A stretch of 9,144 nt of DNA, taken from positions 1-9,144 of the forward strand of contig CBDUSP010000061.1 in assembly GCA_965370365.1 (NCBI GenBank), in the 5' to 3' direction. This document shows, one piece after another, positions 1 to 5,521 of this stretch. The DNA is from DAIDHZ01 sp965370365 (GTDB lineage Bacteria > Chlamydiota > Chlamydiia > Chlamydiales > SM23-39). The notes beneath the pieces are model-generated. The model did no database searches. It was not told the DNA's origin and was given only the letters and a program-made list of their open reading frames with translations. Each line of letters starts with the position of its first letter. The stretch's first letter is position 1. The translations under genes and the position numbers were made by a program.

Positions 1-42
1 TTGGTGAATTTTGACCGAAGGCCAGGTGAATGAGTTGTTCAG
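1..42 (-). CDS. possible 5' end of the next operon gene (partial, leaves the window)
   Basis: A strong Shine-Dalgarno-like AAGGAG (complement of 46-51) overlaps the stop codon of the prepilin-like gene, so another gene probably follows. No ATG, GTG or TTG occurs in the remaining 45 bases on this strand. A CTG at 40-42, three bases after the AAGGAG, opens a frame that stays open to the edge and begins L-N-N-S-F-T-W-P-S. A rare CTG start is one possibility, and a start beyond the window edge is another. Prepilin-like genes are often followed by further minor pseudopilin genes, and a leader with Ser-Phe-Thr would suit that, but this is inference from very little sequence. Confidence 0.25.
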   Translation of the reverse strand, partial: MNNSFTWPSVKIHQ

Positions 43-49
43 TGTCTCC

Positions 50-592
50 TTAATCAGGCAGCGTCCCCTCTTTAGAGGGTATTTTTTGAACGACCAGGCG
101 ATACGAGTATTTGTCTTTTCTCCTCTTTTTCCCTTTCTTGCTTTTTAGAGGAGGGTTAAAGAAGATGTCTACTCGAAGCATACGGTAGATTTCTCCCTTT
201 TCTCCCTCCTTTTCCCCTGTGCAGTGGAGTGTGAACGATCGTTCGACTTTCCTTTGTTTTGTTCCGGGGAGTTCGAGGATCTTTGGGAGAAGGGAAATGG
301 GGAGAGAGGTTTCTCTTTTTGAGGGGAGTCTGTCCCATGGGATTTCTCGGTTTAACAGTTTTTCCTTCACTTCAGAAAAACTCCACTCTGAAATACGTTC
401 TCTCTCCATTTCCTCAAGCAAGAGCATCTCTTCGCGATAGGTAAATATAGGGCCTTGGATCAGGGGAATGAGACAAAGAGAAACGATCAAAATGGAAATG
501 AGAATTTCTAGGAGGAGAAAAGGTTTTTTAGTGAATGAGGATGGGTTTGAACTGGAGGTAATCGCAGGAGGTGAGGCGATAGCGGATTCCAT
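50..592 (-). CDS. prepilin-like / type II secretion pseudopilin-like protein
   Basis: About 180 residues. A hydrophilic leader of 24 residues ends in K-K-P and is followed by F-L-L-L-E-I-L-I-S-I-L-I-V, the hydrophobic helix of a type IV prepilin or pseudopilin with the typical Phe at +1 and Glu at +5. The rest (about 50-180) is polar with a very basic stretch near 155-165, as expected of a periplasmic domain anchored by one N-terminal helix. Such proteins are processed by a prepilin peptidase and assemble into a type II secretion pseudopilus or related fibre; the exact subunit (I, J, H or K type) cannot be told. The residue before the predicted cleavage site is Pro instead of the usual Gly, which is odd. 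The ATG at 592 is chosen because GGAG lies six bases upstream; the frame could extend to a TTG at 658, which would give an implausibly long leader. It overlaps the 3' end of the metallophosphoesterase gene by 65 bases, which suggests translational coupling in one operon. Confidence 0.7.
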   Translation of the reverse strand: MESAIASPPAITSSSNPSSFTKKPFLLLEILISILIVSLCLIPLIQGPIFTYREEMLLLEEMERERISEWSFSEVKEKLLNREIPWDRLPSKRETSLPISLLPKILELPGTKQRKVERSFTLHCTGEKEGEKGEIYRMLRVDIFFNPPLKSKKGKKRRKDKYSYRLVVQKIPSKEGTLPD

Positions 593-1280
593 TTGTGTCT
601 CCAAAGAGTGAGGTGTTGGCCTTGATGTTGTGTAAATGCCCGAAGACACATGTGTCAATATTGTACTCTTCCAAAATTTGGGACGCTCTTGATGGCTTCA
701 TATCTGCTCCAATCGGAGGATAGTGGGTCATCGCAATACGGATCTTTGCATCTTTATTTAACTGGTTGAGACTCAGCTTTAATCGCTCAAGTTCTCGATT
801 GAAAATGTTTTGCGAGAGCTCTTCTTGCACAATATCTTCGTTAGACTGTTTCTTCTCTCTTGGATTTTCCTGGAACTCGATGAACTCTCCAAACGAATAC
901 TCGGGGGTGTCCCAAAGCCTGGCGCCGCCGATTGCGATATCTTTTAAGTGGAACGCGTTGTTCTGAATAAGGTGAATTGAAGGGGGGAGGATGCTGCCAA
1001 GTTTTTTTAAAGACCCCCACCAAAAGTCGTGGTTGCCTTTGATCATTACTTTGGTTCCGGGAAGGGCGTCGATCCAGAGAAGATCAGCAAGCGCATCTTC
1101 AGGTCGCATGGCCCAGGAGACATCTCCCGGGATGAGGACGAGATCCTCATGTGTAATGAGAGACTTCCAGTTAAGAGCAATCGCTTCAGCATGGTCTTTC
1201 CAGTTTGGACCAAAGACATCCATGCTCTTATCTGGGACGCCGAAGCTTAAGTGAAGATCGCCAATTGCCCAGATGTGCAT
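528..1280 (-). CDS. calcineurin-like metallophosphoesterase
   Basis: 250 residues, complete, carrying all metal-binding blocks of the calcineurin-like phosphoesterase fold in order: G-D-L-H at 7-10, P-G-D at 51-53, K-G-N-H-D at 81-85, T-H-Y-P-P at 185-189 and G-H-L-H at 214-217. These Asp, Asn and His residues bind the two-metal centre that hydrolyses phosphomono- or diesters. The stretches around F-G-P-N-W-K-D-H (23-30) and I-P-G-D-V-S-W-A-M resemble a stand-alone family, common in Firmicutes and spirochaetes, whose substrate is not established to my knowledge. It has no membrane anchor or signal peptide, so it is likely cytoplasmic. It is probably not LpxG, the membrane-anchored chlamydial lipid A enzyme. 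The ATG at 1280 lies only seven bases after the rpsT stop; there is no clear Shine-Dalgarno, but the D-x-H motif at residues 8-10 leaves no room for a later start. It is the second gene of the rpsT operon. Confidence 0.9.
   Translation of the reverse strand: MHIWAIGDLHLSFGVPDKSMDVFGPNWKDHAEAIALNWKSLITHEDLVLIPGDVSWAMRPEDALADLLWIDALPGTKVMIKGNHDFWWGSLKKLGSILPPSIHLIQNNAFHLKDIAIGGARLWDTPEYSFGEFIEFQENPREKKQSNEDIVQEELSQNIFNRELERLKLSLNQLNKDAKIRIAMTHYPPIGADMKPSRASQILEEYNIDTCVFGHLHNIKANTSLFGDTNGIRYRLTSCDYLQFKPILIH
599..602 (-). promoter_or_regulatory. ribosome binding site that decides the prepilin-like start
   Basis: On the minus strand TTTGGAG stands six bases before the ATG at 592, inside the 3' coding end of the metallophosphoesterase. 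No comparable purine-rich motif lies close to the hydrophobic segment. It therefore favours the internal ATG over the upstream TTG at 658 and implies a 65-base overlap with the preceding gene. Confidence 0.55.
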
Positions 1281-1287
1281 GCTTTAT

Positions 1288-1581
1288 TTAAGACTTAACG
1301 CGCGCTGCAAAGCGGGCTTTTGTTCTCGCTGCTTTGTTTGCTTTGAAAATGCCTCTTTTCACACCTTTATCCATCAAGCTGTAAAGAGTGCTGAGCTTTT
1401 CGTTTGTTTGCTCGGCTCCCTCTTTCTTTTCCAAAGATGTAGTAAAGCTGCGCATTGCAGTCAAAACGCTTGATTTATGGGCACGATTGCGAAGCTTCCG
1501 TTTTTGATCTTGGAGACCTTTTTTCAATACAGAAGGACGTTTCGGTGGAAATGTCTTTTCTCCTTCTTTTTGCTCAGCCAT
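1288..1581 (-). CDS. rpsT: 30S ribosomal protein S20
   Basis: 97 residues from the chosen start, strongly basic, with the usual S20 layout: a short N-terminal leader, a Lys/Arg-rich helix (K-R-K-L-R-N-R-A-H-K-S-S-V) and the C-terminal signature M-D-K-G-V-K-R-G-I-F-K-A-N-K-A-A-R, which matches the chlamydial S20 pattern of D-K-A-V-K-R-G-I-F-K. S20 binds the 5' domain of 16S rRNA early in small-subunit assembly. The ATG at 1581 is preferred because AAGAGGA lies just upstream; an in-frame TTG at 1596 would put that Shine-Dalgarno inside the coding region. A promoter is seen about 40 bases upstream. The gene heads a minus-strand run with the metallophosphoesterase seven bases downstream. Closeness to rpoD resembles the C. 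trachomatis arrangement, although here the gene between them is coiA-like. Confidence 0.95.
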   Translation of the reverse strand: MAEQKEGEKTFPPKRPSVLKKGLQDQKRKLRNRAHKSSVLTAMRSFTTSLEKKEGAEQTNEKLSTLYSLMDKGVKRGIFKANKAARTKARFAARVKS

Positions 1582-1619
1582 GTATCCTCTTAACAAGTTA
1601 TAAAATAATGAAAGGGCCC

Positions 1620-1649
1620 AGTATAGATTCTTTGGTAATAATTCGTAAA
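1620..1649 (-). promoter_or_regulatory. predicted sigma-66/70 promoter of the rpsT operon
   Basis: On the minus strand a -10 hexamer TATACT (1620-1625, 5 of 6 to consensus) is preceded at 18 bases by TTTACG (1644-1649, 4 of 6). Transcription would start near 1613, giving a leader of about 30 bases that contains the AAGAGGA ribosome binding site of rpsT. Position and spacing fit, but the call rests on two hexamers only. Confidence 0.5.
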
Positions 1650-1704
1650 GCTCGAAAAATCAGCCTGGGAGAATATATTCAATTTTTTCCTTGGTAGCGA
1701 CGAA

Positions 1705-1733
1705 TTGATAATAAAGGAATGCACATATATAAT
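1705..1733 (+). promoter_or_regulatory. strong predicted sigma-66/70 promoter facing rpoD
   Basis: TTGATA (1705-1710, 5 of 6 to consensus), a 17-base spacer and a perfect TATAAT (1728-1733). The expected start of transcription, about seven bases downstream, falls at or beside the ATG at 1740. The transcript would run antisense to the 3' end of the coiA-like gene and through the hydrophobic plus-strand frame. The best hexamer pair in the window apart from the rpoD promoter, it has no previously recognised gene behind it, so either that frame is real or the product is a regulatory RNA. Confidence 0.5.
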
Positions 1734-1739
1734 TACTGT

Positions 1740-2132
1740 ATGACTTTTTGTGAACATAGTTATTATAACAATCAAATGGGGGCCTTTTGTGAGTTTTCCC
1801 CCAATGGATTTCAGACAGACCTGAGGCGTTTTTCCTCGCTTCGAGGTCGGTTTCTTTGCTTTAAGGTGCTGATTAAAAAGGGAGCTTTTCTTCCTTTATT
1901 TCTCATTATTAGGGGGTTGGCGACTTGTTTAAGGGCGTTTGGGGTTTTTATAGGAGCTCTTCTGGTTGCAGTTTCTTTTGCAAACTCTGAGAAAGTGCGA
2001 CGATTTTTTCTTCAAAGAATTGCTTTCTTTGCAAGGGATTTGGCCGACTGGGTATTGGTTCCTTTTATGCTGATGCGGGGCTTTTTTTCGCTTATTGCGG
2101 GCTGCGTTCATCCCGCCGTATATTTCAATTAA
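1740..2132 (+). CDS. possible small hydrophobic protein antiparallel to coiA
   Basis: A frame of about 130 residues that I cannot assign to a family. From about 1866 on it reads like a membrane-associated protein: hydrophobic stretches F-L-P-L-F-L-I-I and F-G-V-F-I-G-A-L-L-V-A-V, an Arg-rich amphipathic segment around V-R-R-F-F-L-Q-R, then L-A-D-W-V-L-V-P-F and a C-terminal H-P-A-V-Y-F-N. The last 68 codons, stop included, are exactly codon-aligned with the opposite-strand coiA tail. There, 24 of 67 sense codons begin with G on the plus strand, but only 10 of the opposing minus-strand codons do, while a 35-codon sample of the coiA core has 15; this supports plus-strand coding. A strong promoter ends at 1733. 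The start is uncertain: ATG 1740 would be nearly leaderless, ATG 1776 lacks a ribosome site, and GTG 1866 removes an atypical Cys/Asn-rich N-terminus. It could still be a shadow of the coiA tail. Confidence 0.45.
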   Translation: MTFCEHSYYNNQMGAFCEFSPNGFQTDLRRFSSLRGRFLCFKVLIKKGAFLPLFLIIRGLATCLRAFGVFIGALLVAVSFANSEKVRRFFLQRIAFFARDLADWVLVPFMLMRGFFSLIAGCVHPAVYFN

Positions 2133-2765
2133 ACGCATAAAAATTTCTTTAAACGTTCTTTTTCGCTTTTCGATTTTGGGGGGAAGAGAGGTGTCTTTTT
2201 GAGAAATCTTCGATAAGTCGATTGGTCTTTTTTTGCTTCTGTTTATTCTTGTTTTGTTTTGAATTGTTTCTGATTGGTCATAAAAAAGGGATGTTCCTTT
2301 TACAAAGTAACAGTGTCGTTGTCTCATCCAGATTTCTGCGTAGCTGGCATGTCTTTTGTTGAATTTGGTATCCTCGAGAATCCAGACGACTTTGTATCCT
2401 AGAGCTTGATATTCAAACACTCTTTCTTGCGCTTCTTTCTCGGAGATGGGGGAGCATTGAATTTCAAAGACGATTTTTTCTTTTTCCCAAACAACGTCTG
2501 CAATTCTTCCGATGGAAGGAAAAGGTTTTTCTAAAGTGGCGCCCTGAAGTCTCTTTTGGATGTTCATCTGAATAAGGAGGTGTTTCTCGCTTTTACCATG
2601 GAGCCTGCATGAGGGAGTCTTCGATAGATGGTAGAAATGGGGGAATTGGAGTTTGCTGCGGCGGTACCTTAGGAGGCTATTGCAGCTAAGACACAGGTAT
2701 GTTTTTTTAGAGCATGCATCCCACGCACTAATTATTTCTTCTTCGTCTTTTGCGAATAATGTCAT
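1929..2765 (-). CDS. coiA: CoiA-family competence protein (predicted nuclease)
   Basis: 278 residues, minus strand. It shows the CoiA layout: an N-terminal zinc-ribbon-like segment with C-x-x-C at 25-28 and F-P-H-F-Y-H at 41-46, then a restriction-endonuclease-like core with S-E-K-H (59-62), R-I-A-D-V-V (87-92) and F-E-I-Q-C-S (100-105), whose Asp90, Glu101 and Gln103 fit the D-x(n)-E-x-Q/K nuclease signature. In Firmicutes CoiA acts in natural transformation, in processing or recombination of incoming DNA; the role in Chlamydiae is inferred. After about residue 160 the chain is Lys/Asn/Ser-rich and low in order, and its last 67 residues oppose a better-looking plus-strand frame, so the tail may not be conserved. 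The ATG at 2765 fits the usual N-terminus (M-x-x-F/A-A) but has no Shine-Dalgarno. A TATACA stands only five bases upstream, so the mRNA may be leaderless. The gene diverges from rpoD across 46 bases. Confidence 0.78.
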   Translation of the reverse strand: MTLFAKDEEEIISAWDACSKKTYLCLSCNSLLRYRRSKLQFPHFYHLSKTPSCRLHGKSEKHLLIQMNIQKRLQGATLEKPFPSIGRIADVVWEKEKIVFEIQCSPISEKEAQERVFEYQALGYKVVWILEDTKFNKRHASYAEIWMRQRHCYFVKGTSLFYDQSETIQNKTRINRSKKRPIDLSKISQKDTSLPPKIEKRKRTFKEIFMRLIEIYGGMNAARNKRKKAPHQHKRNQYPVGQIPCKESNSLKKKSSHFLRVCKRNCNQKSSYKNPKRP

Positions 2766-2778
2766 AGGCGTGTATAAT
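2750..2778 (+). promoter_or_regulatory. predicted rpoD promoter overlapping the coiA 5' end
   Basis: TTGCGA (2750-2755, 4 of 6), a 17-base spacer and a perfect TATAAT (2773-2778). Transcription would begin near 2785, 27 bases before the rpoD ATG and just upstream of the AAAGGAT ribosome site. The -35 hexamer lies within the first codons of the divergent coiA-like gene, so RNA polymerase at one gene should interfere with the other. This placement also rules out the longer upstream starts of the rpoD frame. Confidence 0.6.
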
Positions 2779-2811
2779 TGTGAAACTAGACCAAAAGGAT
2801 ATCAGAAATTC

Positions 2812-4470
2812 ATGAGCGGAACAACAGCTTTTAGCAATCCTCAGCATCAGCAAAAAATCGAAGAACTTGTTGCGATTGCAAAAGATCAAGGCTATCTCAC
2901 ATACGAGGAGATCAATGAAATCCTCCCGATGACTTTCGACTCTCCTGAGCAGATTGACCAGGTGCTGATTTATCTCAGTGGCATGGATATTCAGATCTTA
3001 AATCAGGCGGAGGTTGACCGGCAAAAAGAGAGGAAAAAGGAGGCCAAAGAGCTAGAGGCTCTCCCCAAAAGATCGGAAGGAACCTCTGATGACCCTGTGC
3101 GGATGTACCTTAAAGAGATGGGGTCTGTTCCTCTTTTGACCCGTGAAGAGGAAGTCGAGATCTCCAAGCGGATTGAAAAGGCCCAGGTTCAGATCGAAAA
3201 AATCATTATGCGATTCCGCTACTCGGTTCGCGAAGCGATCTCAATTGCGTACCACTTCATTTCAGGGAAAGAGCGCTTTGACAAAATCATTGCAGAGAAG
3301 GAGGTCGCTGATAAACCGCTTTACTTAAGTCTTCTTCCAAGACTCTGTGAGTTGATGAACCAGGAGGATCACCTCCTCGAAAAACTGTTAGTGGATCTCC
3401 GCGATTCCAGTTTGAAAAAAGACAAAAAAGCAACGCTCCTTGATTCGGTTGAAAAAAGTCGTATCCGCTCCCAAGCTTATTTAAGGCAGCTTTGCTGCAA
3501 ACACAACATCATCGATGATTTTGGCGAGGTGGTCCTTTCCTCATACGAGTGCTTTTTAGCCCTTGAAAAGGAAATTCAGGAACTCACTCCACGCGCTGAA
3601 AAAAATAAGTTTGCTGCCGCAAAACTTTCTGCGGCAAAGAGAAAGCTTCGCAAGAGAGAGCTTGCGGCGGGCCGTACTCTCGATGAGTTCAAAAAAGATG
3701 TGCGGATGCTACAGCGCTGGATGGATAAGAGCCAGGAAGCCAAGCGGGAAATGGTAGAATCGAACCTCCGCCTTGTGATTTCGATCGCGAAAAAGTACAC
3801 CAATAGAGGTCTTTCCTTCCTCGATCTCATCCAAGAAGGGAACATGGGCCTTATGAAGGCTGTTGAAAAGTTTGAGTATCGCAGAGGCTATAAGTTTTCA
3901 ACCTATGCTACTTGGTGGATTCGTCAAGCGGTCACGCGTGCAATCGCTGACCAGGCCCGAACGATTCGGATCCCCGTTCACATGATCGAAACGATCAATA
4001 AAGTGCTTCGCGGGGCAAAAAAACTCATGATGGAGACGGGGAGAGAACCCACTCCCGAGGAACTTGCAAAAGAGTTGGGCCTAACTCCTGAGCGTGTGCG
4101 CGAAATCTATAAAATTGCGCAACATCCGATTTCCTTGCAGGCAGAAGTTGGCGATGGCGGAGAGAGCCAGTTTGGAGACTTCCTCGAAGATACCGGTATT
4201 GAATCTCCTGCAGAAGCAACCGGCTATGCAATTTTAAAAGACAAGATGGCTGAGGTGTTGGCCTCTCTCACCGATCGCGAGCGCACGGTACTGATCGAAA
4301 GATTTGGTCTTCTAGATGGAAAGCCGAAGACGCTCGAAGAAGTGGGCGTTCGTTTCAAGGTAACTCGTGAAAGAGTTCGTCAAATCGAAGCAAAAGCACT
4401 TCGAAAAATGCGCCATCCGACGCGCGCGAAACAGTTGCAAGCCTTTCTAGATCTTCTCGAAAACGAGTAA
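2812..4470 (+). CDS. rpoD: primary sigma factor of RNA polymerase (sigma-66 / RpoD)
   Basis: 552 residues from the ATG at 2812. It directs core RNA polymerase to housekeeping promoters. The N-terminal part (A-K-D-Q-G-Y-L-T-Y-E-E-I-N-E-I-L-P) is region 1.1-like, D-P-V-R-M-Y-L-K-E-M-G is region 1.2, and a long non-conserved insert follows, typical of group 1 sigma factors. Region 2 (about 313-390) has N-L-R-L-V-I-S-I-A-K-K-Y and the -10 recognition helix around Y-A-T-W-W-I-R-Q-A. Region 4 (about 505-545) ends in the -35 helix V-T-R-E-R-V-R-Q-I-E. From memory it is nearly co-linear with C. trachomatis sigma-66 (571 residues), slightly shorter at both ends, and is the best phylum marker here. The frame opens at 2653, but the promoter at 2750-2778 and AAAAGGAT at 2792-2799 point to ATG 2812; the spacing of about 12 bases is a little long. 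No convincing terminator follows; the CTCG-AAAA-CGAG hairpin at the stop codon has only four pairs. Confidence 0.97.
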   Translation: MSGTTAFSNPQHQQKIEELVAIAKDQGYLTYEEINEILPMTFDSPEQIDQVLIYLSGMDIQILNQAEVDRQKERKKEAKELEALPKRSEGTSDDPVRMYLKEMGSVPLLTREEEVEISKRIEKAQVQIEKIIMRFRYSVREAISIAYHFISGKERFDKIIAEKEVADKPLYLSLLPRLCELMNQEDHLLEKLLVDLRDSSLKKDKKATLLDSVEKSRIRSQAYLRQLCCKHNIIDDFGEVVLSSYECFLALEKEIQELTPRAEKNKFAAAKLSAAKRKLRKRELAAGRTLDEFKKDVRMLQRWMDKSQEAKREMVESNLRLVISIAKKYTNRGLSFLDLIQEGNMGLMKAVEKFEYRRGYKFSTYATWWIRQAVTRAIADQARTIRIPVHMIETINKVLRGAKKLMMETGREPTPEELAKELGLTPERVREIYKIAQHPISLQAEVGDGGESQFGDFLEDTGIESPAEATGYAILKDKMAEVLASLTDRERTVLIERFGLLDGKPKTLEEVGVRFKVTRERVRQIEAKALRKMRHPTRAKQLQAFLDLLENE

Positions 4471-4646
4471 AACACTTTTCCCTTCCAATTAAAGTTTTTA
4501 TTGTATACAAGAGACCGAAGAGACTGGACCTTGGTTCGGGAATTCTCTAGGCAGTGTTCCTGTGCCCGAGCAAACTCAAACCTTGGATATAAAAGAGGAT
4601 TCGTCGCTTTTTTTTGGTTATTTTTCGTCTAGTGTAGGTGGATACA
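4471..4646 (+). promoter_or_regulatory. leader region of the cyo operon
   Basis: The 176 bases before the chosen cyoA start hold no gene. Visible elements are the perfect ten-base palindrome TTGTATACAA (4501-4510), which contains a TATACA that could be a -10 box but lacks a good -35; three short segments CCGAA (4515-4519), TCGGG (4536-4540) and CCCGA (4565-4569) in which the middle one can pair with either neighbour; a direct repeat ACCTTGG (4528-4534 and 4580-4586); and a run of eight T (4608-4615). A regulated leader is possible, but no known riboswitch or operator is recognised. Confidence 0.3.
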
Positions 4647-5516
4647 ATGAAGACAGTGAGCAAGATCGTTTTATGGGTAGTCCTCTTTTTGGGGGTCGTT
4701 GCTTTTACAGTTCATTATATTATGCATCACAACATCCCTGTCTTAAATCCGAAGGGATGGATCGGTCTGCAACAAAAAGAGCTGATCATTCTTTGTGTCC
4801 TTCTAATGTGCATTGTTGTAATCCCTGTCTTTTTCATGGTCCTTTTCTTTTCTTGGAGATATCGCGAAGGAAATAAAAAGGCAAAATATGCGCCCAATTG
4901 GGGGCACAACCATATAGCGGAGACTGTTTGGTGGGGAATCCCCATCATCATCATTGCTGTTTTGGCAGTAATCACTTGGCGCTCAACCCATGAATTAAGC
5001 CCTTACAAACCCATTGAAAATGGAAACAAGCCCCTTGTTATTCAGGCGATTGCCCTTGAATGGAAGTGGTTATTTATCTATCCAGAGCAGAGGATTGCTA
5101 CTGTAAATTACGTTCAATTCCCCGAAAATACGCCGCTTGTTTTTGAAATCTCTGCGGATGCGCCGATGAACTCCTTTTGGATTCCGCAGCTCGGTGGTCA
5201 AATTTACGCGATGCCGGGAATGCGGACAGAGCTTCACTTGATTGCAAATGAGACGGGAACATTCCGCGGTTCTTCTTCTAACTTAAGTGGATCTGGATTT
5301 GCGGGGATGGTTTTTAAGGCGATTTCTTCGACGGAAGAAAGATTTGATTCATGGGTAGATTCTGTGAAGGAGTCCCCGTATCGTTTGAGCGATGAGGAAT
5401 ATCATCACTTGGCACTTCCGAGTGAATATGATCCTGTGACCTATTATTCTGATGTGGAAGAGGGTTTATTTAATCGCATACTAAAAAAGTACTCCAGAAG
5501 TGCAGAAATTAGGTGA
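4647..5516 (+). CDS. cyoA: cytochrome bo3 ubiquinol oxidase subunit II
   Basis: 289 residues, against 315 in E. coli CyoA, which it matches closely: L-N-P-K-G-W-I-G-L, K-Y-A-P-N-W-G-H-N at about 80-88, E-W-K-W-L-F-I-Y-P-E-Q at 138-148, Q-I-Y-A-M-P-G-M, and the C-terminal A-L-P-S-E-Y-D-P-V. Membrane segments lie near 7-27, 45-70 and 94-113, followed by the periplasmic cupredoxin domain. The CuA ligands of cytochrome c oxidases are absent (N-S-F-W-I-P instead of H-S-F, and no C-x3-C), so it belongs to the quinol-oxidizing branch. E. coli CyoA is a lipoprotein whose acylated Cys stands just before L-x-D-P-K-G; here no Cys occurs at that place and the first helix seems to remain as an anchor. The E. 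coli His/Met-rich tail is also missing. The ATG at 4647 with upstream AGGTGG is preferred to an in-frame GTG at 4638. First gene of the cyo operon. Confidence 0.95.
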   Translation: MKTVSKIVLWVVLFLGVVAFTVHYIMHHNIPVLNPKGWIGLQQKELIILCVLLMCIVVIPVFFMVLFFSWRYREGNKKAKYAPNWGHNHIAETVWWGIPIIIIAVLAVITWRSTHELSPYKPIENGNKPLVIQAIALEWKWLFIYPEQRIATVNYVQFPENTPLVFEISADAPMNSFWIPQLGGQIYAMPGMRTELHLIANETGTFRGSSSNLSGSGFAGMVFKAISSTEERFDSWVDSVKESPYRLSDEEYHHLALPSEYDPVTYYSDVEEGLFNRILKKYSRSAEIR

Positions 5517-5521
5517 ATAAA

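Larger units (their letters stand above)
1582..1739. other. AT-rich gene-free spacer with two diverging promoters
   Basis: This spacer between rpsT and the hydrophobic plus-strand frame is AT-rich and holds no convincing coding frame. It contains the predicted minus-strand rpsT promoter (1620-1649) and a stronger predicted plus-strand promoter (1705-1733). I see no tRNA-like cloverleaf and no clear intrinsic terminator in it. Confidence 0.5.

Noticed and set aside
593..658. TTG start of the prepilin-like gene with GGAAGAG upstream
   Set aside because: The spacing is acceptable, but it would put 46 residues before the membrane helix and all of this part is conserved coding sequence of the phosphoesterase (E-E-Y-N-I-D...G-H-L-H); the internal ATG has its own ribosome site.
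528..1280. Identification of the phosphoesterase as LpxG
   Set aside because: LpxG is longer with an N-terminal membrane anchor; this protein starts directly with the metal-binding block and resembles another stand-alone family.
1834..1846. CCTCG-CTT-CGAGG hairpin as terminator of coiA or of a small RNA
   Set aside because: No T run follows on either strand at the right distance; kept only as a possible leader structure.
2653..2811. A 53-codon N-terminal extension of the rpoD frame
   Set aside because: It lies antisense to the start of coiA, resembles no sigma factor sequence, and would precede the predicted promoter; the ATG at 2812 has a ribosome site and the expected length.
4454..4470. 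CTCG-AAAA-CGAG hairpin at the rpoD stop as an intrinsic terminator
   Set aside because: Only four base pairs and no U tract directly after it.
4588..4593. TATAAA before cyoA as a -10 box
   Set aside because: No acceptable -35 hexamer at 16-18 bases upstream (the sequence there is CCCGAG).
4638..4646. GTG start for cyoA three codons upstream
   Set aside because: The AGGTGG at this place is better used as the ribosome site of the ATG at 4647.
4562..4876. Plus-strand frame of about 104 codons overlapping the cyoA start
   Set aside because: Out of frame with the clearly conserved cyoA, Ser/Cys-rich composition and no recognisable motif; a shadow frame.
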